From NCBI GenBank assembly GCA_046351555.1, contig JAXLYI010000018.1, positions 124,001 through 188,000 of the forward strand: a DNA stretch of 64,000 bases, given 5' to 3'. Of the stretch, positions 44,001 to 49,860 are shown one piece after another. How positions within the stretch are numbered: position 1 is the first letter of the stretch; the number at the start of each line of letters is the position of its first letter. Position numbers and translations under genes: made by a program. The notes beneath the pieces were generated by a model that had not been told where the DNA came from, did not search any database, and saw only the letters and a program-made list of their open reading frames with translations. The stretch is from CAISKJ01 sp046351555 (GTDB lineage Bacteria > Myxococcota_A > Polyangia > Polyangiales > Ga0077539).

Positions 44001-44727
44001 GGGGCGCTGCGCGATGATCGGCTCCGACGCGAACAACTGCGGCGCCTGCGGCCGCGTCTGCGCGGCGGGTCAGAGCTGCAACGGCGGCGTCTGCGAGGCG
44101 ACCGCCGGCACCTCCAGCGCGGGCTGCGCCGACGGCACGCGCGAGGGCTACGCGAACACGTCCACGTACCCGAACATCGCGGCCTGCGCGGGCGCGTGGT
44201 CGCTGCCGGGCGTCTTCCCGCTCCCGCTCCGCTCCGGGGCGCCCGCCTGCGTCGCGAGCGGCAACAGCAGCGCGACCAACCCGAACGGCGTCGGCTGCAG
44301 CGCGCAGGACCTCTGCGCGGTCGGCTGGCACGTCTGCCGGAGCGGCGACATCCGCGCGCGCCTCCCGCGCGGGTGCGTGGACGCCGACCTCGACGAGGGC
44401 TTCTTCTTCGCCGCATCGATCTCCGCCGCCGGCGGCGGGCGCTGCGCGACGCTCTACGGTTCGGTCACGCGCGGATGCACGAACGAGGCGATCCCCGCGA
44501 CGTACGACTGCGCCCAGACCCCGACCCTCAACAACGACCTCTACGGCTGCGCGCGCGGCACCGGCGCGTTGAACTTCGGCCGTGAGGAGTCTTGTGAGGG
44601 GCTCTCCGACACCTCCGACAACCTCTGCGCGGCCGTCAGCAACTTCGTCTGCGCGGACCCCTACCTCACGAGCTGCGCGGTCACCCGCCCGGCCTGGGCC
44701 GGCGGGGGCGTCCTGTGCTGCCGCTGA
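38077..44727 (+). CDS. Giant cysteine-repeat outer-membrane lipoprotein
   Basis: 2216 residues. The lipobox (ALAAGC) follows MRRDARFDGRHWGRAALALVIA, with GGAGG six bases before this ATG. From residue about 70 to 2020 there are about 40 Cys modules of the form (N/H)CGxCGxxC..G..C..G.C, each about 45 residues. Two types mix: CGGxCVDxxTDxxHCGACGRAC, and one with GFGDCDGxAANGCE before the NCGACG core. They resemble the plant Stig1-type Cys repeat. The last ~200 residues differ, with DLCAVGWHVC and GGVLCCR, and may be a separate folded head. Such proteins are common in myxobacteria; function is unknown, but a long disulfide-linked surface rod is likely. Codon bias is uniform, with no sign of a join. 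Confidence 0.85.
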   Translation: MRRDARFDGRHWGRAALALVIAALAAGCSDGAPVVWGDARAPGDLGALDRPGLDASDAPDPDRAEVAAVPCRGDQDCAGARCDTATGRCVGCVPADDTCPLGQHCDPDTRACVAGCRTDDACAADPAGRRCDVARHACVECLSSDPCPAGAVCASGRCAARCDAATPCASGLSCCAGACVDVRADVAHCGACGAACAAPGGTAVCADGRCAVRACDALRADCDRAAANGCEADVSADPANCGACANACPAAPAARPACAAGRCGLVCDPGRGDCDGDAANGCEAALADDAANCGACGRACAVAPRASATCVGGACGNRCDEGFGDCDGAPANGCESDLRADARHCGACGNACAAGDTCALGVCRAACAGATCAGACVDPDTDPAHCGACGRACGQGPNAAASCARGACGLTCAAGFADCDGAAANGCEVATASDARHCGGCGRACATGQVCARGACGCPDGSTLCAGACVSTANDAAHCGGCGRACAPGQVCAAGACRATCPGATCGGRCVDTATDVDNCGACGRVCAAGQVCAAGACACPAGATSCGGACAALATDVGNCGACGNACRGGAAGTPFCEAGACRLACVAGFGDCDRAAANGCEVSLATASANCGVCGRACGAGQVCVDGACRCAPGSTLCGGACVVLASDARNCGGCGVACPSGANGTAACAGGACGLACAAGFGDCDGALANGCETPLATSASNCGACGRACAPGQTCAAGLCACPAGTAACGGACVDTASDAAHCGRCGNACGAGQVCSGGACRATCAGTMCGASCVDTRTSASHCGACNAACAAGQSCVAGACACPAGTAACGGRCVTLATDVANCGSCGRACAAGPNAAATCVAGACGLACAAGFADCDGDASNGCEAALASTSAHCGGCGRACGAGRACVAGACACVSGTACGGACVDTQTDPANCGACGAACAGGQVCSAGACRSSCTGTVCGVRCVDTATSNEHCGACGAACASGQTCVRGACACPAGTTLCPGAAGAPAACMSTASDNANCGACGVACPASAVPHYPLVCRTGACTRVCDAGFANCNGVLSDGCEVDLQRNAANCGACGNRCGALQLCVNGACGACTSGALLCGGACVAVQDDPLNCGACGVACPAGTTCSSGACRATCAYTVCGGACVDTRTSASNCGACGNACPAGQSCAAGVCACPSGTVPCAGRCITAANDPSNCGACGAACSVPAGTHAVPLCSGTRCSFGCDPNYANCDGAAANGCEADLLNSASNCGGCGVACPSGQTCVAASCACPSGTTLCAGRCVNTFTDVAHCGGCGRACAAGEICASGACVSTCAAGTTLCGGSCVNLQTDGGNCGSCGRLCPAGQTCAAGSCACHAGTTLCAGRCVNTATDPTNCGACGAACAAGTPGTASCAGGVCGVTCPSGTADCDRSAANGCEVNLATSASNCGACGRACAAGQACAAGVCACPAGAVSCGGACVNPSTDPANCGGCGVNCVGANVASGSCASGLCSLTCRAGFGDCNGSAADGCETSTATSAGNCGTCGRACPAGQTCAGGACGCAPGATLCGGACVSTATDAGNCGACGVSCAAANVSAGVCVGGACAITCNAGFGDCNGSAADGCEVTLATSPANCGACGGRCALPHATAGCAGGACTVAACDAGYLDCDGAAANGCEVDGRADNAHCGRCVGSVCVSPQVCSAGACTTTCGAGTVACGASCVTTATDARNCGSCGNACPTPANATPVCLGGACTFACATGFGNCDGAAANGCETDVRTSAANCGMCGRACAAGQACVAGACVTTCAAGRTLCGAVCVDTQTSRNNCGRCGLSCPDVAHGAGVCTAGVCGYSCSLPYADCNRVATDGCELDTRYDPSNCGACGNRCVPPAHAIGLCGGATTPACTWVCEVGYGDCDRNALNGCEVDLRTAAGHCGACGRMCPSPAVCAGGSCGACAVGTFLCGSTCSDLVGDPGNCGACGNVCASGQVCLSGACSAGPCPCGTRQCGGRCAMIGSDANNCGACGRVCAAGQSCNGGVCEATAGTSSAGCADGTREGYANTSTYPNIAACAGAWSLPGVFPLPLRSGAPACVASGNSSATNPNGVGCSAQDLCAVGWHVCRSGDIRARLPRGCVDADLDEGFFFAASISAAGGGRCATLYGSVTRGCTNEAIPATYDCAQTPTLNNDLYGCARGTGALNFGREESCEGLSDTSDNLCAAVSNFVCADPYLTSCAVTRPAWAGGGVLCCR

Positions 44728-44753
44728 ACCCTTCCCCGCGAGGAGCCCCGACG

Positions 44754-46109
44754 ATGACCACCGCCCGCCCCGCACCCCGCCTCGCGCTCGCCGCCGCCCT
44801 CGCGCTCGTCGCGCTCCCGCGCGAGTTGAACGCGCAGGCCCTCCGCCGCGTCTCGCTCCACGTGGAGGGCGCCGTCGGCGGGCAGCTCACCGCGCCGCAG
44901 AGCGAGCGCTTCGGCCTCGGCTACGGCGTCGGCGGACGCGTCGCCGTCCGCATCGTCGGCTCCCTCGCCGTGCAGGGCGGCGCCTCCACCTGGTGGTGGC
45001 CCGGCGTCGACGGCGGGCCCACCGGCCGCCTCACCACCTTCTCCGCCGGCCCGCGCGGGGTCTTCGAACTCTCGCCCGCGCTCGGCTCCGTCTTCGTCGA
45101 CCTCGAGGCCGGGCTGGGCGTGACGGGCGGCGACGGCCTCCAGCGCGTCTACCTCGGCGCGGGCGCGGGGTGGACGATCCCGCTCGCCGCGGGCCTCGTC
45201 GTGGGCCCCGTGCTCCGCGTCGGCGACCTCGTCGCGTCGCCCCCCGCGGGCGAGGCGTACGACGACAACGGCTCGGGCGACGCCCCCTTCTGGAGCGCGA
45301 GCGTCGTGGTCGGATGGCAGGGCGCGCGCCCCCCGACGCCCGCGCCTCCTCCGCCGATCGCACCTCCCCGCGCCGCGCCACCGCCCGCTCCTCTGCCGCC
45401 CGCTCCGCCGCCTCCGCCTCCGCCGCCTCCGCCTCCGCCGCCTCCGCCTCCCGTCGACACCGACGGCGACGGCGTGCTCGACCCCGCCGACGCGTGCCCC
45501 GACGTCCCCGCGGGCGCGCACCCCGACCCCGCACGCGTGGGGTGCCCCCTCGCCGACCGCGACCGCGACACCGTCCCCGACGTCACGGACCACTGCCCCG
45601 ACGAGCCCGGCGCGCCGTCGCTCGACCCGCAGCGCAACGGCTGCCCCTCCAACGTGCGCGTGACCGGCCAGCGGATCGAGATCCTCGAGCCCGTCCATTT
45701 CGACACGGCGCGCGCGACGATCCGCCGACGGAGCTACCCGCTGCTCGCGAGCGTCGCCGACGTGATGCAGGCCAGCGCCGACATCCGCCGCGTCTCCATC
45801 GAGGGGCACTGCGACGACCGCGGCGACCCGCAGGGCAACCTCGAGCTCTCCCAGCGGCGCGTCGAGTCGGTGATGCGCTGGCTCACCGAGCACGGCGTCG
45901 ACGCCGCCCGCCTCGAGGCCCACGGCTTCGGCGACACGCGCCCCGTCGCGTCCAACCGCTCGGGCCGTGGGCGCGCGCGCAACCGGCGCGTGGAGTTTCG
46001 CATCGTCGACCCCGCCTCCGCGACGCCCGACGCCGCGCCCGAGACGGCCACCGACCTCGACGACCGCGGCCACGACCGCCACGGCCGCCGCCACCGCCGC
46101 CGGCGATGA
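44754..46109 (+). CDS. OmpA-family outer-membrane protein with TSP3-like repeats
   Basis: 451 residues. Signal peptide ending near LNAQA, then a beta-rich region to about residue 195 (alternating Gly/Val strands, probable membrane barrel). A pure proline tract near 210-240 is followed by calcium-binding thrombospondin-3-like repeats (DTDGDGVLDPADACPD). The C-terminal OmpA peptidoglycan-binding domain is near 300-430, with PVHFDTARATIRRRSYPLL, SIEGHCDDRGDPQGNLELSQRR and GFGDTRPVASN. It tethers the outer membrane to peptidoglycan. It starts 26 bases after the giant lipoprotein stop with an AGGAG site, so the two are likely co-expressed. Confidence 0.9.
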   Translation: MTTARPAPRLALAAALALVALPRELNAQALRRVSLHVEGAVGGQLTAPQSERFGLGYGVGGRVAVRIVGSLAVQGGASTWWWPGVDGGPTGRLTTFSAGPRGVFELSPALGSVFVDLEAGLGVTGGDGLQRVYLGAGAGWTIPLAAGLVVGPVLRVGDLVASPPAGEAYDDNGSGDAPFWSASVVVGWQGARPPTPAPPPPIAPPRAAPPPAPLPPAPPPPPPPPPPPPPPPPVDTDGDGVLDPADACPDVPAGAHPDPARVGCPLADRDRDTVPDVTDHCPDEPGAPSLDPQRNGCPSNVRVTGQRIEILEPVHFDTARATIRRRSYPLLASVADVMQASADIRRVSIEGHCDDRGDPQGNLELSQRRVESVMRWLTEHGVDAARLEAHGFGDTRPVASNRSGRGRARNRRVEFRIVDPASATPDAAPETATDLDDRGHDRHGRRHRRRR

Positions 46110-46143
46110 GCCGCCCGCGCCCGACGCGCCGCCGCGCTGCGCG

Positions 46144-47007
46144 TCACGCCTCCGCGGGCCGCGCAGCCTCGACGAGCGCGTAGTCGAACGTCCCCTCCAG
46201 CACGCAGCGGCAGAAGCCCGTCGCCGCAGCATTGTGCGCGGCGACCTCCGGGTCCGCCTCGGGCGCCATCCGCCCGAGCGCCCGCAGGAGCTCGCGCGCG
46301 CCGTCGGCCGCCAGCACCTCCCGCGCGCTCGGCGCCACGCGCGCCGCGAGGTCGCGCACGGTCACGCCGTCGAAGCCCTCCGCCGCGAGCGCCTCCCGCA
46401 GCGCCGCGAGGGTCGCCATCGGCCCGATCCGCCAGCCGCGCTGCATGTCGCGGTGGAGCGACTCGCCGCGCGCGTCGAGCGGGGCTTCGCCGCGGAAGCC
46501 GTCCATCACCCGGAGCCGGCCGCCGGGCTTCAGCACGCGGCGGACGCCCGCGAGGTGGCGCCGCAGGTCGGTCACGTACGTGAACGTCTCCTGGTGGAAC
46601 ACCGCGTCGAAGTGCCCGCCCGGGAGCTCGAGCGCGTTGAAGTCCATCCGGCGGAACGTCGTGAGGTGCCCCACGCCCTGCGCCGCGGCGTTGCGCTCGC
46701 AGAGGGCCACGTGGCTCGCGCACGCCGTCACCCCCACCACCTCCACGCCGAACGCGCGCGCGAGGTACACCGCGAGCCCGCCGCAGCCGCAGCCCGCGTC
46801 GAGGACGCGCATCCCGGGCCGGAGCCCGAGGCCCGCGCAGAGCGCCCGGTTCGAAGCCGCGAGGGCCGCCTCGCGCGTCGCGACGTCGCCGTCGCCCCAC
46901 AGGCCGAAGTGCCACGCGCCCGCCTCGCCGCCGTAGGCGACGTACGCGTCGGTGAAGCGCTCGTAGTAGGCGTCGATGGCGGGGAGGGAGGTGTCTTCCG
47001 TGGGCAT
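46144..47007 (-). CDS. Class I SAM-dependent methyltransferase
   Basis: 287 residues. SAM-binding loop VLDAGCGCGGLAVYLAR near residue 65-81, acidic loop MDFNALELPGG, and VLKPGGRLRVMDGF, the classical Rossmann order. The N-terminal AYYERFTDAYVAYGG helix and the sequence FHQETFTYV resemble C-methyltransferases of the sterol, cyclopropane and prenyl-diphosphate (2-methyl-GPP) type more than protein methylases. Divergent from the candidate peptide/terpenoid genes, with only about 130 bases between starts, so it may share their regulation. A terpenoid or peptide substrate is inference from context. The start at 47007 is chosen because upstream codons look non-coding. Confidence 0.75.
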   Translation of the reverse strand: MPTEDTSLPAIDAYYERFTDAYVAYGGEAGAWHFGLWGDGDVATREAALAASNRALCAGLGLRPGMRVLDAGCGCGGLAVYLARAFGVEVVGVTACASHVALCERNAAAQGVGHLTTFRRMDFNALELPGGHFDAVFHQETFTYVTDLRRHLAGVRRVLKPGGRLRVMDGFRGEAPLDARGESLHRDMQRGWRIGPMATLAALREALAAEGFDGVTVRDLAARVAPSAREVLAADGARELLRALGRMAPEADPEVAAHNAAATGFCRCVLEGTFDYALVEAARPAEA

Positions 47008-47136
47008 CGGGGCGTCGTCTCCTGCGCCGCCCGGCGCGGCGCGCCCGCGTCGTGAGCAACGCGCGTACCCGCGGCGACCGGCACGCGCCGTGAAGCCCCG
47101 ACCGCACGCGCCCCGCGCGCCACAAGGAGAACCGCC

Positions 47137-47784
47137 ATGACCCAACGCGACCGCCACGACCGCGAAGCCGACGACCTCCTCGCCGCCATCGCCTCGCTCG
47201 CCGACGGCGAGCTCGACGCCGACTGTCTCGCGCTCCGCCTCGATCAATACGAGCGCTGCGCCCTCGGCGCGTACTGCCCCGAGGTGGCCTTCGACCCGGT
47301 GGCGCGCCGGCTCGTCGACCTCGCGTCGTCGCTCCGCGCGACCGCGCCCTCGCTCGCCTGGGGGCGTTGGGCGCGGCGCGTCCGCGCGCTCGTCGCCTCG
47401 CTCCGCGGCGCCGCCCTTCACAACACCGCGCGGGTTGCGCGGCCCGCTTCACAACCTGCACCGGCGAACCCCGCGAACCCCCGCCGGCGGCCCGGTACGG
47501 CCGTTGCGATGGGGGTCCCCGCGCCGGCCGAGCACCGCCGGCGCGCAAGGAGAACCGCCATGAACGAGACCACCCAGCGCATCCTCACGGCCATCCAGGG
47601 CGACCACGACGCGATCTGCGCGCTCGCCGGCGCGATCGCGCGCAGCGACGCCGGCGCCGTCCGCGCGCAGCTCGCCGCCCGCGGCGTCGCGCTCGACGCG
47701 GCCGAGGCCGAGGCCGTCGTCCGCGGCGCCGCCGCCCAGGGGGCCGCCGCGATGACCAACACCAACACCAACACCAACACCTGA
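47137..47784 (+). CDS. Small protein preceding the precursor; open frame continues through it
   Basis: 215 codons from ATG 47137, with an AAGGAG site eight bases upstream. Residues 1-90 (MTQRDRHDREADDLLAAIAS, CALGAYCPEVAFDPVARR) look like a compact helical domain; the next 50 residues are Pro/Arg/Ala-rich and look like translated intergenic DNA. At residue 142 the same frame meets an internal ATG (47560) with the same ribosome binding block. I therefore think this is either a 215-residue protein or, more likely, a shorter first gene read through because no stop occurs in such GC-rich DNA. I do not recognise the N-terminal domain. It could be a second precursor or a leader-binding partner. Confidence 0.5.
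   Translation: MTQRDRHDREADDLLAAIASLADGELDADCLALRLDQYERCALGAYCPEVAFDPVARRLVDLASSLRATAPSLAWGRWARRVRALVASLRGAALHNTARVARPASQPAPANPANPRRRPGTAVAMGVPAPAEHRRRARRTAMNETTQRILTAIQGDHDAICALAGAIARSDAGAVRAQLAARGVALDAAEAEAVVRGAAAQGAAAMTNTNTNTNT
47416..47455 (+). promoter_or_regulatory. Direct repeats flanking a hairpin before the precursor gene
   Basis: CTTCACAAC occurs at 47416 and again at 47447, 31 bases apart (about three turns). Between them is a perfect 6-bp stem, ccgcgc...gcgcgg (47426-47442, loop gggtt). It lies inside the long open frame, in the part that looks non-coding, about 105 bases before the internal start. It could be an operator or attenuator for the precursor gene; a chance structure is possible. 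Confidence 0.3.
47560..47784 (+). CDS. Putative RiPP precursor peptide ending in a Thr-Asn repeat
   Basis: 74 residues from an internal ATG with AAGGAG eight bases upstream. The 18-base block caaggagaaccgccatga (47546-47563) is identical to that at 47123-47140. The sequence begins MNETTQRILTAIQGDHDAI, continues as a helical Ala-rich leader (AVRAQLAARGVALDAAEAEA, faintly like Nif11-type leaders), then a GAAAM junction and the last nine residues TNTNTNTNT, encoded by accaac repeats. A short conserved-looking leader, repetitive C-terminal core and an immediately following radical SAM/SPASM gene (24 bases) are the usual layout of a RiPP precursor. That Thr/Asn residues are modified is inference; no known product matches the repeat to my knowledge. 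Confidence 0.5.
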   Translation: MNETTQRILTAIQGDHDAICALAGAIARSDAGAVRAQLAARGVALDAAEAEAVVRGAAAQGAAAMTNTNTNTNT

Positions 47785-47807
47785 GCCCGCGCGAAGGCCC
47801 CGCCCCC

Positions 47808-49214
47808 ATGGAACGCTCCCTCGACATCGAGATCACGCGGCGCTGCAACCTCCGCTGCGACTACTGCTTCGTCGGCTGGTCGCGCGACTGGACGAGCGAC
47901 CTCCCGCGCGCGGTCGCCGAGGAGGTGATCCGTGAGGGGGCGGGGCGCTTCGACCTGCTCCACCTCACCGGCGGCGAGCCCTTCGCGCGCCGCGACATCT
48001 TCGACCTCCTCGACCTCGCCTTCGCGCTCGGCTACCCCGCGGCGCTCATCAACACCAACGGGACGATGCTCACCGACGAGCACGTCCGCCGGCTCGGCGC
48101 CTACGGCGGCCGCGTCGCCCTCTCGGTGAGCTTCGACGGCCCCGCCCACCTCCACGACGCCGTCCGCGGCGACGGGCGCTTCGCGCAGGCCGACCGCGCC
48201 ACCGAGAGGCTCCTCGACGCGGGCGTCCCCGTCACCGTCATGACCGTCGTCACGCCGGCTGTCCTCGCCGTGCTCCCCACCTTCCTGCTCGAGCGCGCGC
48301 GGCGCCACCCGCGGATGGCGGGCGTCACCCTCTTCCCCGTCGGCGTCGGCCCGTCGGGGACGCAGAAGCCCGGCGCCGCCGTCGACGCCCTCTCGCCCGA
48401 CGACGTCCGCGCCCTCGCCGCCCACGCCGCCCTCGCGTGGCGCGTCGGGATCCGCGTGCGGGTGGGGGCCTTCCCGATGATCAACCCGCTCCTCCGCGCG
48501 CTCGGCTACCCCGCCGACCAGCTCTACCAGTGCGCCGCGGGCCGCGGGCGCGTCTGCGTCCACGCCGACCAGGGCGTCTCCTCCTGCCACCCGGTGAAAG
48601 AGCCCATCTACGGTCGCTGGGCCTCCGGGCTCTTCGACCGCATCGAGGGCGTCGCCGCGCACGCCGCCCTGCGCGACCGCGACTTCGACGGCTGCCGCGG
48701 CTGCGAGCACCGCGAGGACTGTGGGCACTGCCGCGCGTTCGTCACGGCCTCGGGCGCGCCGCTCCTCGGCAACGACCTGGTCTGCCACGACGTCGTCCCC
48801 GGCCGGCGCGCGTCGTACCGCGCGGGCGCCGCGGCCGCGCCGTGGCCCGACGTCCGCGCCGAGTCCCTCGTGCGCCGCGACGGCGCCGTCCGCCTCGTCC
48901 GCCGCTTCGCCGAGGTGCTGGAGACGGGCCGCTGGGAGGACCTCGCCGACGTCGTCGCCCCCGACTGCGACGACCGCAACCCCGTGCCGCTCCAGCCGCC
49001 CGGCCGCGACGGGGTGTGCTTCAAGCTGGCGCTCTGGCGGGCCCACGCGCCCGCGTCGCGCTCGCGCTTCCTCGACGTGAGGGCCACCGACGGCGGCGCC
49101 GAGGCCCGCTGGGAGACCGTCGCCGCGCCGGGCGAGCCCGCCACCCGCTGGCACGGCCGCTTCGCCGTCCGCGGCGGGCTCATCCGCGCCTTCGAGGTCG
49201 ACCATGTGGCCTGA
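47808..49214 (+). CDS. Radical SAM/SPASM enzyme fused to a SnoaL-like domain
   Basis: 468 residues. The radical SAM cluster CNLRCDYC (CxxxCxxC) is at residues 13-20, followed by HLTGGEPFARRD (SAM-binding GGE) and VALSVSFDGPAHLHDAV. Residues about 240-330 hold a SPASM-type cluster region, with CAAGRGRVCV, SSCHPV, CRGCEHREDCGHC and LVCHD. The last ~120 residues (RRDGAVRLVRRFAEVLETGRWEDL... onward) look like a SnoaL/NTF2-type alpha-beta domain. SPASM enzymes modify peptides (epimerisation, crosslinks, thioethers) or small molecules. It follows the putative precursor by 24 bases and overlaps the next gene by 11, fitting one operon. The fusion with a SnoaL-like domain is unusual. A weak GAAGG site precedes ATG 47808. 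Confidence 0.85.
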   Translation: MERSLDIEITRRCNLRCDYCFVGWSRDWTSDLPRAVAEEVIREGAGRFDLLHLTGGEPFARRDIFDLLDLAFALGYPAALINTNGTMLTDEHVRRLGAYGGRVALSVSFDGPAHLHDAVRGDGRFAQADRATERLLDAGVPVTVMTVVTPAVLAVLPTFLLERARRHPRMAGVTLFPVGVGPSGTQKPGAAVDALSPDDVRALAAHAALAWRVGIRVRVGAFPMINPLLRALGYPADQLYQCAAGRGRVCVHADQGVSSCHPVKEPIYGRWASGLFDRIEGVAAHAALRDRDFDGCRGCEHREDCGHCRAFVTASGAPLLGNDLVCHDVVPGRRASYRAGAAAAPWPDVRAESLVRRDGAVRLVRRFAEVLETGRWEDLADVVAPDCDDRNPVPLQPPGRDGVCFKLALWRAHAPASRSRFLDVRATDGGAEARWETVAAPGEPATRWHGRFAVRGGLIRAFEVDHVA

Positions 49215-49860
49215 GGTCGCCGCGAGCTTCGAAGCCCAGCGCGACGCGCTCGCCCGCGCGGGCGTCGCCCTCCGCGCCGCCGTCGAGCCCTGCGGCGGGA
49301 TCCTCTCGGCCTACCACGACGGCGCGATCCGCGTGGCGACCGTGTCGCTCGACGCGCCCGACGAGGCCCTCCGCGCGGCGCTCCACGGCGGGATGATGGG
49401 CGTCCCCGCGGCCGACGCGGCGTGGCTCTTCCGCGCCCTCGCGCCGCGGCTCGTCGGGCATGAGATCGGCCACGCCCTCCGCGCGGAGCACGGCCTCCTC
49501 GGCGGCGACGTCCGCCACGAGGAGCAGGTGGCCGACCGGGCCGCGACGATCCTCTCCGCGGGGCGGATCCCCGAGGCCGACCGCGCGCGGGCGAGGGCGA
49601 TGCTCGCGGGCGTGAGCGCGCGGCTCGGCGGGCTGCCCGAGGCCGCGGCGATGCACCGCCACGCGCCGCTCGCGCTCCGCCGCTTCGGCGCGCGCCCCGA
49701 CGGGGCCGCCGTCGCCGAGGCGCGGCGGCGGCTTCAACACGACTACTTCCGCGACCTCGACGCCTACCTGCGCGTCTCGGTCGCCTGGTGCCTCATCGAC
49801 CTCACCCTCGACGTGGAGGACTCCCTCGATGCCTTTCGACGCGACCACCTCTCGCACTGA
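49204..49860 (+). CDS. HEXXH zinc metallopeptidase-like protein
   Basis: 218 residues. Residues about 84-112 read VGHEIGHALRAEHG then, about 15 residues on, HEEQVADRAATIL: an HEXXH zinc motif with a downstream Glu in an EExxAD context, as in gluzincin families such as M48. No signal peptide or membrane segment, so a cytoplasmic enzyme. Placed between the radical SAM gene (11-base overlap) and the prenyl synthase genes, it is a plausible leader peptidase for a modified precursor. A regulatory protease is also possible. The next gene's candidate start (49829) overlaps its 3' end. Confidence 0.65.
   Translation: MWPEVAASFEAQRDALARAGVALRAAVEPCGGILSAYHDGAIRVATVSLDAPDEALRAALHGGMMGVPAADAAWLFRALAPRLVGHEIGHALRAEHGLLGGDVRHEEQVADRAATILSAGRIPEADRARARAMLAGVSARLGGLPEAAAMHRHAPLALRRFGARPDGAAVAEARRRLQHDYFRDLDAYLRVSVAWCLIDLTLDVEDSLDAFRRDHLSH

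Noticed and set aside
38077..44727. Possibility that the Cys-repeat gene is a collapsed or duplicated assembly artefact
   Set aside because: Modules are diverged in sequence and alternate between two types, with unique N- and C-terminal ends, so a simple assembly duplication is unlikely.
37755..44775. Very long minus-strand frames over the giant Cys-repeat gene, with Gln-His-Ala repeats
   Set aside because: They are mirror images of the Cys-repeat codons (tgc/ggc become gca/gcc in antisense), lack start context and show the repeat only because the coding strand does.
45407..45455. Pyrimidine-rich cctccgccg repeats considered as a regulatory or structural DNA repeat
   Set aside because: They encode the poly-proline linker of the OmpA-family protein and are explained by codon repetition.
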